Source: a virus
Direction: 5' to 3' (one strand)
Length of the DNA: 64,000 bases
Virus record (IMG/VR): IMGVR_UViG_3300012209_000006
Location: 1-64,000 of that record
Part shown: one piece after another, positions 34,011-41,479 of the stretch
Numbering within the stretch: position 1 is the stretch's first letter
Layout: every line of letters starts with the position of its first letter
Notes under the pieces: generated by a model
Seen by the model: the letters and a program-made list of their open reading frames with translations, nothing else
Told to the model about the DNA's origin: nothing
The model's database searches: none
Translations under genes and position numbers: made by a program

Positions 34011-34573
34011 TGTTGGTTCGATGCAAGACTCAAGATTGCCCCCACGCAATAACTTTACCCGATGATCGGGCATCAAAAAGTTCTGTTTATGTTTGCTCGG
34101 AATGTTCTCGAATTGATTCCTCCGAGGATCTTCTTCATTTTCAGAATTATGCATTTGATCCGGAGCTAGGAACGCGCAAAACCCCTCGGCGAGGAGAAGT
34201 AGAAGCGCACAACGCCATAAACGGAAAAGGATCTCATTTTAGTCGGAAGAGCTCGGGTTTTTCTGTCATACAAGTAAAGAAAGAAAATAGAACAACGCCA
34301 ACACCCGAATGGGCCAAAACGAATGAAGGCATTCAAAAAATTTTATTAACAGCTTTTCCGAAACTTCATGTTAACGCTTTGCAACGAAAACGGGCCGGTA
34401 GATGGGCACAAATCATTCAATTGTATTTTCGCGAAGGTTTGGTTTTTTCGGTGGTTGCCGAGGAATTGTTAGAGAAACCAAGAGCAATAGAGATGGTAAT
34501 TCGTAGCATAATCTGGACATCAAAAGGTATGCGGGCTAACGGATCAGGGCCAAGAACCAGAATCGTGACGTAG
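34010..34573 (+). CDS. Zinc-finger plus helix-turn-helix protein, candidate regulator, 187 aa
   Basis: Residues 1-35 hold CKTQDCPH and VCSECSR, a zinc ribbon. Residues about 125-175 (AGRWAQIIQLYFREGLVFSVVAEELL then RAIEMVIRSIIWTSKG) look like a sigma region 4-type or other helix-turn-helix. Codon use is A/T-rich relative to neighbours. The 31-bp element copy 3 begins over its last codons. A role in reading that element is an attractive guess without direct evidence. Confidence 0.5.
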   Translation: MLVRCKTQDCPHAITLPDDRASKSSVYVCSECSRIDSSEDLLHFQNYAFDPELGTRKTPRRGEVEAHNAINGKGSHFSRKSSGFSVIQVKKENRTTPTPEWAKTNEGIQKILLTAFPKLHVNALQRKRAGRWAQIIQLYFREGLVFSVVAEELLEKPRAIEMVIRSIIWTSKGMRANGSGPRTRIVT

Positions 34574-34594
34574 TTTTAAAGACATAATGGAGGG
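34564..34594 (+). promoter_or_regulatory. 31-bp conserved element, copy 3 of 4
   Basis: Identical to the other three copies. The first 10 bases contain the stop codon of the preceding gene. The element is followed by a compact RNA fold and then the gene at 34676. Confidence 0.75.
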
Positions 34595-34659
34595 CAGGAA
34601 TAGAGCCCTAAAGGAACCCACAAGCCGGCGTAGTTTAAGGTGCCGGGTTCCGCCCTCCA
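34588..34659 (+). ncRNA. 72-nt structured leader or small RNA
   Basis: TGGAGGGC (34588-34595), the end of the repeat, pairs exactly with GCCCTCCA (34652-34659). Within it GGAAC pairs with GTTCC and CCGGC with GCCGG as a stacked hairpin. An alternative AGGGC/GCCCT hairpin at the 5' end would compete. The size and closed ends recall a tRNA, but no T-arm or anticodon arm can be built. It precedes a gene by 16 nt. Confidence 0.5.
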
Positions 34660-34675
34660 ACGTTTTAAGGAAAAC

Positions 34676-35116
34676 ATGTCGAAAGTCTTAGTCCATACAT
34701 GCTATTCCATAGAGGCAGGCGACCCGAAGCCGACGATATGTGCTTGTAGGAAGTTTGTTTCCAGCGCTGTATCAAAGAAGCTGTTGGCCGAGGGTTTGGC
34801 AGAGTACGTGCTTAAGTACGATCGCAAAGTACCTTACCACTCTGGAACCGAAGTTTGCTTGGTGAACAGAAAGAAATCGACGCCCAGAGCCGCCACAATC
34901 GAAAAGGCTCACATTCTGAGAGCATATGTTGCAGGCGATTTGGAAGAGCAAGAGCGAATAAATGAGTACGGTCGAATGGCCAAAGATTTGAGAAATGGGA
35001 TTACCAAACTTTACGACGACGCAGAACACCGCGCGGCCGAGAAGAAGTACCGCGGTCGGGACTACTCGATAGTCGACGGCGGAGATATGTTAAGGCCCCT
35101 GGAGGCTAAGCAATGA
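34676..35116 (+). CDS. Hypothetical protein, 146 aa
   Basis: ATG at 34676 after TTTTAAGGAAAAC. The N-terminus contains CYSIEAGDPKPTICACRKF, possibly a metal site, and a long helical, charged C-terminal half. It is the first gene behind repeat copy 3 and overlaps the next gene. Not recognised. Confidence 0.55.
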   Translation: MSKVLVHTCYSIEAGDPKPTICACRKFVSSAVSKKLLAEGLAEYVLKYDRKVPYHSGTEVCLVNRKKSTPRAATIEKAHILRAYVAGDLEEQERINEYGRMAKDLRNGITKLYDDAEHRAAEKKYRGRDYSIVDGGDMLRPLEAKQ

Positions 35117-35448
35117 TCAAGATCAACGTATTGTCGCCGGCGCAGAAGGCCGTCGCGGCCGCGGTATTGAAGTTCCAAGAGGAATTCTATAATCGATCTT
35201 TCTCTGGTCGCAACCCAGAGCTCGGCAAGATGATCAAGTGTGCGCAATGTGGACGGCGCCATAGGGATGCGGTCAAGCATGAGCTCATCAAGTATGCCGA
35301 CAAGCCCGGGACACCAGAAGGCCAGAGCAACCCTATGGTCGCGGAGCCGAAGCATTTTCACGGCGTCGCCAACCCGTTCTGGCGTGCGAAGCCCGGAAAA
35401 AACATGTGGATTCCTGAGTTGAAAAAGTACGTCAATCTCACCCGATAG
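35113..35448 (+). CDS. Hypothetical protein with a CxxC motif, 111 aa
   Basis: A basic protein with MIKCAQCGRRHRDAVKHE in the middle, a possible single zinc knuckle using Cys and His. It is coupled to the previous gene (ATGA) and followed by the AAA+ gene behind GGAAAGAGG. No family identified. Confidence 0.55.
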   Translation: MIKINVLSPAQKAVAAAVLKFQEEFYNRSFSGRNPELGKMIKCAQCGRRHRDAVKHELIKYADKPGTPEGQSNPMVAEPKHFHGVANPFWRAKPGKNMWIPELKKYVNLTR

Positions 35449-35463
35449 GAAAGAGGAAACTCG

Positions 35464-36702
35464 ATGGGCCTGTTCAGCAAGACCAAACCTGTTACGAAGA
35501 GAATGGATGATACTCTCGTTTCGCCGGAAATTCAGAAGCTGGAGAATGAGCTTCTATCCCGCGTGATCGGGCAGGAAAGGGCGGTCAAACAGTTTGTTCG
35601 AATCCACGAGACCTATCTGTCTGGTCTTCGGCCCACAACCAAACCCATGCAGGTTCTTCTGTTCGTTGGGCCCACCGGCAGCGGTAAGACCCACGTTGCA
35701 GAAGTCTTCGCTGAATTAATGAACGTTACGTTAATCAAAGTGGACTGCGGTGAGTTTCAACAATCCCACGAAGTCGCGAAACTTCTGGGCTCCCCTCCAG
35801 GATACGTAGGGGCTGAAACAAAACCCAAGATCAATAAGAGTGTGGTTGAAGCCAAGTGGGGCAAAGGCGGCCCAGAGTACACTATAATTCTTTTTGATGA
35901 GATTGAGAAGGCCGACCCAGATTTTCATCAGTTGCTTCTGGGCATTATGGATCGCGGAATTCTGACGACCGGAAAGAATGAGACCGTCGATCTGACAAAA
36001 ACTATCGTGATCATGACGTCGAACCTCGGTTCGCGAGAAGTGAAGAAGCTTTTGAAAGATCACGGCGGCTACGGGTTCGGAACAGCGAGCGAGAAAGACG
36101 ACACAATTCTGGATGAAGATATTTATCACGCATCGAAAGGTGCCGTGTCCAGGTTCTTTTCACCGGAGTTCTTCAACCGTATCGATCGCATGATCGTGTT
36201 CAGAACTCTGAACGAAGAGTCTCTTCGAAAAGTTTTGGAATCGGAATTGAAGCTGGTTCAGGATCGCGTTCTGAAAGCCAACAAATTTGTTGGTGTGGAA
36301 GTATCCGATCGCGGAAAGACTTTCTTGGTCGAAGAAGGGACAAGCAAAGAGTTTGGTGCTCGCGAGCTCAAGCGTACCATTGAGCGATTCTTGGTCTCGA
36401 AAATAACGAGAGCCCTTGTAACAGGGCAAGTAAAGAACGGAGATATCGTTATGGCGGACAAAGAGCCCGGGTCCAACGAAATGGTTTTGGACATCATTAA
36501 AGCTGTTTTGGAGATTCCGAAACCGAAAACAGAGGCTTTTACAGTCAGGCAGCCTGCGCGAGTCACAGTGGAGCCAGAACATCCCGGGTCTCGTAGACCG
36601 TATGAAGGTGTAATCAATGCAGGATATTGCGCGCGATGCGGATGGCGTTGGTATGATAAACATCTGTGTTTCGATCTGCTAGATTCCGGCAATATCCTGT
36701 GA
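35464..36702 (+). CDS. Clp/Hsp100-type AAA+ unfoldase, single ATPase domain, 412 aa
   Basis: RVIGQERAVKQF starts a ClpA/ClpB D2-type module. GPTGSGKT at residues 69-76 is Walker A, GSPPGYVGAE is the substrate pore loop region, IILFDEIEKADPDF is Walker B, and TSNLGS and ARELKRTIERFLV give sensor 1 and sensor 2. There is only one ATPase domain and no Clp-N domain. A C-terminal CARCGWRWYDKHLC adds a possible zinc knuckle. It could serve the ClpP-like protease at 21314 or the host ClpP. Confidence 0.85.
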   Translation: MGLFSKTKPVTKRMDDTLVSPEIQKLENELLSRVIGQERAVKQFVRIHETYLSGLRPTTKPMQVLLFVGPTGSGKTHVAEVFAELMNVTLIKVDCGEFQQSHEVAKLLGSPPGYVGAETKPKINKSVVEAKWGKGGPEYTIILFDEIEKADPDFHQLLLGIMDRGILTTGKNETVDLTKTIVIMTSNLGSREVKKLLKDHGGYGFGTASEKDDTILDEDIYHASKGAVSRFFSPEFFNRIDRMIVFRTLNEESLRKVLESELKLVQDRVLKANKFVGVEVSDRGKTFLVEEGTSKEFGARELKRTIERFLVSKITRALVTGQVKNGDIVMADKEPGSNEMVLDIIKAVLEIPKPKTEAFTVRQPARVTVEPEHPGSRRPYEGVINAGYCARCGWRWYDKHLCFDLLDSGNIL

Positions 36703-36707
36703 TTAGA

Positions 36708-36845
36708 ATGTTCGTATTGCTTGTGATTCTTCATGTTGGGTTTTGGGTTAGAGTTTATAGGAAGGTGATTTGTGGCAAATTTCGGAGACGTAGTAAACTG
36801 GGTTCTTCGTTTAGAAGACCGGACTCTGGCGGGAAAAACAGTTAA
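36708..36845 (+). CDS. Possible small membrane peptide overlapping the endolysin, 45 aa
   Basis: A short frame with a hydrophobic start (MFVLLVILHVGFWV) and a very basic tail overlaps the endolysin gene by 74 nt. Its position just upstream of the endolysin would suit a holin-like or pinholin-like peptide, but there is no clear ribosome-binding site. Confidence 0.25.
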   Translation: MFVLLVILHVGFWVRVYRKVICGKFRRRSKLGSSFRRPDSGGKNS

Positions 36846-37311
36846 CCTTGGTGACGGCGCCGGATGGACGCGCTTTGGTGTGACGTCGAAGAACAACCCT
36901 CAATTGCCCCCAACATTTTGGTGGGAAGCCCTTGGGCAAGCGCGAATGGCCAACGATGCCGCGCTTGAGGTTGCCAAGCGGTTCTATCACGAAAAGTACT
37001 GGATGCCCCTACACGGCACTCAGATCGTCACAGACGAGTTGGCAGCTACTCTGATGTCTTTCGCCGTGAACGACGGCCTGAGCGGCGCTGTGAAGCTTCT
37101 ACAAGGCATCCTAGGGCTCACAGTCGACGGTTCCCTTGGGCCAAAAACCCTATCTGAACTACTAGCCAATGACACGCCCGAGACGGCCGCAAAGCTTCGT
37201 GACGCCCAAGAAAGCTTTTACGAACTAGTCGTTGCGAGAGACCAGAGCAAGCAGAGGTTCTTGGATGGCTGGCGATCTAGGGCCCAAGTTGTCTATCCGG
37301 ATTTGCCGTAA
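36772..37311 (+). CDS. Endolysin: GH108-type N-acetylmuramidase with peptidoglycan-binding domain, 179 aa
   Basis: The N-terminal RLEDRT (Glu15 as the likely catalytic acid) and WTRFGVTS match the glycosyl hydrolase 108 muramidase family. FAVNDGLSGAVKLLQGILGLTVDGSLGPKT is the peptidoglycan-binding (PG_binding_3) part. There is no signal peptide, so release depends on a holin. The start is GTG behind AGGAAGGTGA. Expected activity is hydrolysis of the glycan strand of the host wall at lysis. Confidence 0.85.
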   Translation: MANFGDVVNWVLRLEDRTLAGKTVNLGDGAGWTRFGVTSKNNPQLPPTFWWEALGQARMANDAALEVAKRFYHEKYWMPLHGTQIVTDELAATLMSFAVNDGLSGAVKLLQGILGLTVDGSLGPKTLSELLANDTPETAAKLRDAQESFYELVVARDQSKQRFLDGWRSRAQVVYPDLP

Positions 37312-37390
37312 GTAATATTATACGGTAAACCTCTTGTTTTTATTAGGTTAGGCTGTAGGATGTTACTTTTTGTTACATAAAATTTGCCCG

Positions 37391-37421
37391 CGTGACGTAG
37401 TTTTAAAGACATAATGGAGGG
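37391..37421 (+). promoter_or_regulatory. 31-bp conserved element, copy 4 of 4
   Basis: Identical to the other copies. As in copy 2, the terminal TGGAGGG is the ribosome-binding site, here for a GTG start at 37425. Just upstream lies an inverted TTTTTGTTACAT motif (37367-37378) shared with the left end of the window. Confidence 0.75.
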
Positions 37422-37424
37422 GAA

Positions 37425-37592
37425 GTGCGATACATCTATCGTTGTGCCCAATGTGATGGGTCTGTTTCTAAGCCGTCCGTGTCTTCTGATAAGGAAGGCA
37501 AGTCAACCCATGGTCTCCACGGGTGGAAATGCGCTACCCACGGCCCGACGAAAGTCAAACGCTCTCTCGTCAAAGACGAAGAAAAAACTTAA
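37425..37592 (+). CDS. Small Cys/His-rich protein, 55 aa
   Basis: GTG start 4 nt behind the 31-bp element's GGAGGG. Residues 5-10 contain YRCAQCDG, and later WKCATHG gives further ligands for a small zinc ribbon. The stop couples to the next HNH gene by TAATG. Direct control by a conserved element suggests it matters, but its function is unknown. Confidence 0.65.
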   Translation: MRYIYRCAQCDGSVSKPSVSSDKEGKSTHGLHGWKCATHGPTKVKRSLVKDEEKT

Positions 37593-38134
37593 TGGATCGC
37601 GTTTGTAAAACGTGTGGCTTAGAAAAGCCTGAAGTAAGTTTAACAGCAAAGAAGCGGAGACTTTTGTGTTTTTCGTGTGAATATAAGAGCTCGGACAAAA
37701 AGAAAGCAAAAGCACGAAACAAAATCTGGAGAGACAATCAACCAGGAAGTTTTGATCTTCCAGGAAGATATGGAATAACACAGGACGACTACTTGTATAT
37801 GTTGGAAAAACAAGGAGGAGTTTGTGCTATTTGTGGTAAGAAAAATAAAGCGACTAGCCGAAGAAAAAGACTTCATGTAGATCATGATCATAAAATTGGC
37901 GGCGCGGGAATTCGTGGTTTGTTGTGTAACTTATGTAATGCATGGCTCGGGCGCATTGAAGACAACATCGAAGCCGTTTTGAGAGCTTTTGCTTACCTCA
38001 GGAGAATGCAATGCCCGTATATGAGTACCTTTGTGCATCTTGTGGAAAAAAGTTTGATAGAGTCAAATCTATCAAAATCTCTGATCGGCAGCGGGATTAC
38101 GATATCTGCGCCTGCGGAAAAAGAGCTGAATTAA
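37592..38134 (+). CDS. EndoVII-like HNH endonuclease reading into the next gene, 180 aa
   Basis: CKTCGLEKPEVS gives the N-terminal zinc knuckle. CAICGKKNKATS, LHVDHDHKIGG and IRGLLCNLCNAWLGRIEDN give a complete HNH core. The normal family end comes near AYLRRM, but the frame lacks a stop there and runs 124 nt across the zinc-ribbon gene at 38011 in another frame, adding about 40 unrelated residues. ATG 37592 overlaps the previous stop; an earlier ATG would lie within the upstream gene. Confidence 0.75.
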   Translation: MDRVCKTCGLEKPEVSLTAKKRRLLCFSCEYKSSDKKKAKARNKIWRDNQPGSFDLPGRYGITQDDYLYMLEKQGGVCAICGKKNKATSRRKRLHVDHDHKIGGAGIRGLLCNLCNAWLGRIEDNIEAVLRAFAYLRRMQCPYMSTFVHLVEKSLIESNLSKSLIGSGITISAPAEKELN

Positions 38135-38214
38135 CGGTTTCCCAAACCGGAGCACCAATTCTTGTCGGAGCAGGTTTTCACTGCAACGATTTTGGCGCTC
38201 CAACAAAAGCGTAA
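38011..38214 (+). CDS. FmdB-like zinc-ribbon protein, 67 aa
   Basis: MPVYEYLCASCGKKFDRVKS is the standard start of the FmdB/putative regulatory zinc-ribbon family, and YDICACGKRAEL gives the second Cys pair. It is followed by a good terminator at 38236. Members are small and of uncertain function, sometimes regulatory. Its first 124 nt are also read in another frame by the HNH gene. Confidence 0.75.
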   Translation: MPVYEYLCASCGKKFDRVKSIKISDRQRDYDICACGKRAELTVSQTGAPILVGAGFHCNDFGAPTKA

Positions 38215-38235
38215 TCGCTGATGCAAACCTAATCG

Positions 38236-38265
38236 AAGGGCGGCTGTGCTAGCAGTCGCCCTTTT
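38236..38265 (+). terminator. Rho-independent terminator
   Basis: AAGGGCG pairs with CGCCCTT, extended inward by GCTG with CAGT around a 6-nt loop, and followed by TTTTACTTTT. It closes the transcription unit ending with the FmdB-like gene and precedes the head region. Confidence 0.8.
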
Positions 38266-38283
38266 ACTTTTGGAGTACCCCTC

Positions 38284-38556
38284 ATGGGTTTCTTCTCATC
38301 AATCCACAAACGTTTTCTTGAATTGGTTTGCGCCGATGACGGTAAGTTAAGCTTGTCGCGCGTCAGTCCGTTGGCCTCACTTGTATCTGTTATCGTGTGG
38401 GTCAGTTACGTAATTTACAAAAGCAATCCGCACACGCTTCCAGATCTGACCGGCCCGGCGATCTTCACAGGATCAGGCGCCGCACATTATGGTATAGGGA
38501 AATATTTCAGCGCCAAGAAAGACGACGTAGATCCTGATTCTAGCCCAAAGGTGTGA
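38284..38556 (+). CDS. Small membrane protein, holin-like candidate, 90 aa
   Basis: A segment of about 20 hydrophobic residues (PLASLVSVIVWVSYVIY) follows a short basic start, with a second weaker one (AIFTGSGAAHYGIGKYF). Charged ends suit a holin. It lies about 1 kb after the endolysin, within the lysis-to-packaging boundary. The holin role is inferred from position and topology only. Confidence 0.5.
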   Translation: MGFFSSIHKRFLELVCADDGKLSLSRVSPLASLVSVIVWVSYVIYKSNPHTLPDLTGPAIFTGSGAAHYGIGKYFSAKKDDVDPDSSPKV

Positions 38557-38557
38557 C

Positions 38558-38743
38558 ATGCCCTTCAAATCGCGCGCGCAGCAAGGGTATCTTCACGCCC
38601 ATCCCGAAATTCTTGGTGAAGAAAAATTAGCTGAATTCGACGCATCGTCGAAGGGTAAGAAACTCCCGGCTCGAAAGAAAAAGAGCCCGAAGAAAGAATC
38701 AAAGCCAGAAGTTCCGGTCGTTAGAATGAGACACACGGCTTAG
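38558..38743 (+). CDS. Small basic protein with PFKSRAQ motif, 61 aa
   Basis: MPFKSRAQQGYLHAHPEILG resembles the start of small phage DUF3008-type proteins often found near structural genes. The tail is Lys/Pro-rich and probably disordered. It lies one base after the previous stop and just before the packaging genes. Confidence 0.6.
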   Translation: MPFKSRAQQGYLHAHPEILGEEKLAEFDASSKGKKLPARKKKSPKKESKPEVPVVRMRHTA

Positions 38744-38762
38744 CCGCGTTGAGGACAAGACA

Positions 38763-39467
38763 ATGCCACAGCAAGAAGATCCGGTTAAGAAAGCTCTCGC
38801 GGAGAGCAAAAAGGTTTTAGAAGGCGCTGATAAATTTCAAAAGAGCGCCGGCGGCCCTATGCCCAAACCCCAGCCTAAACCGCAAGCCAAGGCTGTCGAC
38901 GTGAAGCCTGCGAAGAAAGCTCCTTCCAGCGGCCTATTGGGCGAAGCCAGCGATGCCGCGAAAGGCATTGCGGAGAAAGCCAAGCAAGTCGATGAATACA
39001 ATAAAGCCAATCCTGATCAGCCTTTGAAGCCTTACAAAGAAGGCGGAAAAGTCAGCAAGGACGGCCCCGGCATGCTTCACAAAGACGAAGTTGTTCTGCC
39101 CGCCGACGAAAAGAAAGCTGTGAAAGTTTTGAAGAGCAAGGCCAAGAACGTGATGGCCTCGGCGATGGAAGACGAGAAGGACGAGAAAGAAACTCCAGCC
39201 GAAGAGAAGAAAGAAGGAAAGGCCGGCGAAAAGAAAGAAGAGAAGAAGGCCGAGCACAAAGCCAAGAAATCGAAGGGCATCCACATCCGTCACGGCGCAT
39301 CCGGCGGCTTCATCGCGAAGCACGACGCAATGCCTAAGGAAGACGGAAGCATGGGAGACATGGAAGAACACGTTCTCCCGAACAGAGCCGCGGTCCACGC
39401 TCACATTGATGAGCACATGGGCGACGGCGAGGACCTCGCGGCCGCAGAAGGCGCGCCTCAGGAATAA
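38763..39467 (+). CDS. Low-complexity Lys/Glu/Ala-rich protein, 234 aa
   Basis: Three parts are visible: a Lys/Pro/Gln-rich beginning; a middle with YKEGGKVSKDGPGMLHKDEVVLP, a short motif shared with the 56144 protein (GGLIEESGTYEMEKGEVVVP type); and a Glu/Lys-rich coiled stretch with a His-containing end. The motif is common in phage structural-region proteins of unknown function. Possibly a minor head or DNA-associated protein. Confidence 0.6.
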   Translation: MPQQEDPVKKALAESKKVLEGADKFQKSAGGPMPKPQPKPQAKAVDVKPAKKAPSSGLLGEASDAAKGIAEKAKQVDEYNKANPDQPLKPYKEGGKVSKDGPGMLHKDEVVLPADEKKAVKVLKSKAKNVMASAMEDEKDEKETPAEEKKEGKAGEKKEEKKAEHKAKKSKGIHIRHGASGGFIAKHDAMPKEDGSMGDMEEHVLPNRAAVHAHIDEHMGDGEDLAAAEGAPQE

Positions 39468-39517
39468 ATCGAAGCACCAAGAACGGCTCGGATTGAGCTC
39501 TTCGAAGGTCACGAGTC

Positions 39518-41476
39518 ATGCAAGAGCCTACGTGGAATCCAGACTATCTGCTTAAGGAAGCGACTTCCATCGCGCACGCGCGTGGTGAAGTTCTTACCGT
39601 AAAGCATTTCTGGAGAGTGGCGGACCGCGATCTTCCGGGCGAAGCTCCGAAGGAAATGATGGACCTTGTAGCGCGGGCCAAGAATTATGTAGCATTGGAT
39701 TTGGCCTTCACGCGTTACGCAGTTGACAAGACGGACCCCGACGTGGCATCAGCTTTACGTCGCATTGAGATCCTAGGTCAGTGTCCGGACTCAACCAAGA
39801 CCTTGGCGTTTCTGCAGTTCATGTGCAGAACGAACCTTCTGTTTCTTGGTCGAGAACTGTTCAACAAGGCTTTCACGTTTTACACGCACGCTCCTATATG
39901 TAACTTCTTCGTCCAGAAAGATCCGTCAAAGAAACTGGAAGATCAAGACGAAACAAAAGAGCGGCTGCTGCTGTATCCTCGCGGCAGTTTCAAGTCGACC
40001 ATCGACGTAATTGATTGCGTTCAGTGGTTCATAAATTTGCCTAATATCAGAATTCTGATTTTAGCCGCAGAAACTGGGCTGGCCACTTCTTTCATCGGCG
40101 AACTGAAAAACTATTTCTTCGTTCCCAAAGAAGCGGCCCCCACGAATTTTCAGAAATTGTTTCCTGAGTGGACGATTTCGTCCCGCACAGAAGGCGCAGA
40201 AGACCAGTTCATCTGCCCCAAGCGCGCGACAGGCGACGAGAAAAAGAAAGACCCATCAGCTTGGTCGGCCTCAATTCTGTCGAACCTTCCCGGATGGCAC
40301 TGCGATTTGATGAAGGGCGACGATGTCGTCAATGACAAGAACGCCGCGACACCAGCCCTAGTGGCAAAGGTGATTCGGAAGATTAACTTCGCCGAGTCCC
40401 TAGTAGACCCAGGCGGATTTAAAGACCTATTGGGAACTCCATACGCCGGCAATGACCTTTACGGTTTCACGGCGGAGAAAGCGGAGCATCCCGAGGATCT
40501 CAAGAAACTCGCGATACCGGCGCGCTGGCTCAGGCCAGAAGCGATCCACAAAGACGAACGCGATTGCACAGACGCGGATTGGGAACTTCTGTTTGAGTTC
40601 GACAAGACCGGCCGCAAGCGCCTAACAAATGATTTCTTAAACAAGAAAAAGCGGAAGGACATTGGCATCTACCTTTCGCAGTACATGTTGAATTCGTCGG
40701 GAGCCAAGAAAGTAAAGTTTTCGCTGGAGCTTCTAGCGCAGCGAACGATTTCACTCGAGCAGCTTCCGCATCAACTCAGGTATTACATCTTCTGGGATTT
40801 CGCGTACGGCGCGGCCCAGGGCAATGATTACTCCGTCGGCGCCGTCATCGGCCTCGACAATGAGAATCGTGCGTACCTAGTTGAACTTTTCCGTGACCAT
40901 TATCTTGACAGCGAGTTGGCGAGAGAGATCGTCTCTTCGTACCAGAAATATCAGCCTCGTATGGTTCTCATCGAGAACTCAAACGGAGCTCAGTTCCTGG
41001 AACAGACGATCCGTCGATATGCCGAAGAAGTGGGAATCTCTTATATTCCCCTGGACTTCTTCAAAGTCGATCGCTCACCAAACGCGAAGGCATCCCGAGT
41101 TGGGGCCTTACAGCCACTCCTCCTGGGAGGGCAGCTGTTCTTCATGAACACGGTTTCATACTTGGACGATCTCTATAAAGAGTTCAAGGATTTCGGAACC
41201 GCGGTCCACGACGATATTCCAGACGCTATCAGCCATTTCACTCGTGTGCTCCCGTCGGGAACCACGGAACCTGGAGGTCCAGGCGGGAAAGAGCGCCAAG
41301 AGAAATTCAATCGCATGTTGATGGAAAAGGATTTCTACGACATGATCTTTCAGCAAGGCGACTACACACCGGTCGTTCCAGAGGCACCAATAGTTCCGGA
41401 ATTCGGAACAGGTGAATCATCCGACAGCGATCTTTACGATCCCTACGGCATTCCAGGCTTCGGCCCAAAGAGATAA
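39518..41476 (+). CDS. terL: Terminase large subunit, 652 aa
   Basis: The ATPase domain has LYPRGSFKST at residues 153-161, the altered Walker A of terminases. The RNase H-like nuclease starts at YYIFWDFAYG (first Asp) and continues with GNDYSVGAVIGLD and MVLIENSNGAQFL, ending with DDIPDAISHF, which holds the last metal Asp. It cuts and pumps the genome into proheads. No small subunit is evident directly upstream. The portal gene follows 3 nt later. Confidence 0.9.
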   Translation: MQEPTWNPDYLLKEATSIAHARGEVLTVKHFWRVADRDLPGEAPKEMMDLVARAKNYVALDLAFTRYAVDKTDPDVASALRRIEILGQCPDSTKTLAFLQFMCRTNLLFLGRELFNKAFTFYTHAPICNFFVQKDPSKKLEDQDETKERLLLYPRGSFKSTIDVIDCVQWFINLPNIRILILAAETGLATSFIGELKNYFFVPKEAAPTNFQKLFPEWTISSRTEGAEDQFICPKRATGDEKKKDPSAWSASILSNLPGWHCDLMKGDDVVNDKNAATPALVAKVIRKINFAESLVDPGGFKDLLGTPYAGNDLYGFTAEKAEHPEDLKKLAIPARWLRPEAIHKDERDCTDADWELLFEFDKTGRKRLTNDFLNKKKRKDIGIYLSQYMLNSSGAKKVKFSLELLAQRTISLEQLPHQLRYYIFWDFAYGAAQGNDYSVGAVIGLDNENRAYLVELFRDHYLDSELAREIVSSYQKYQPRMVLIENSNGAQFLEQTIRRYAEEVGISYIPLDFFKVDRSPNAKASRVGALQPLLLGGQLFFMNTVSYLDDLYKEFKDFGTAVHDDIPDAISHFTRVLPSGTTEPGGPGGKERQEKFNRMLMEKDFYDMIFQQGDYTPVVPEAPIVPEFGTGESSDSDLYDPYGIPGFGPKR

Positions 41477-41479
41477 AAC

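Noticed and set aside
34588-34659. tRNA gene
   Set aside because: It has a tRNA-like length and closed acceptor-like stem, but no T-arm with a TTCRA loop and no anticodon arm can be formed.
2139-37421. The 31-bp repeats as attachment sites or a CRISPR array
   Set aside because: Copies are 3 to 18 kb apart, same orientation, each at a gene head with a functional ribosome-binding site. No spacers, integrase or cas genes are present.
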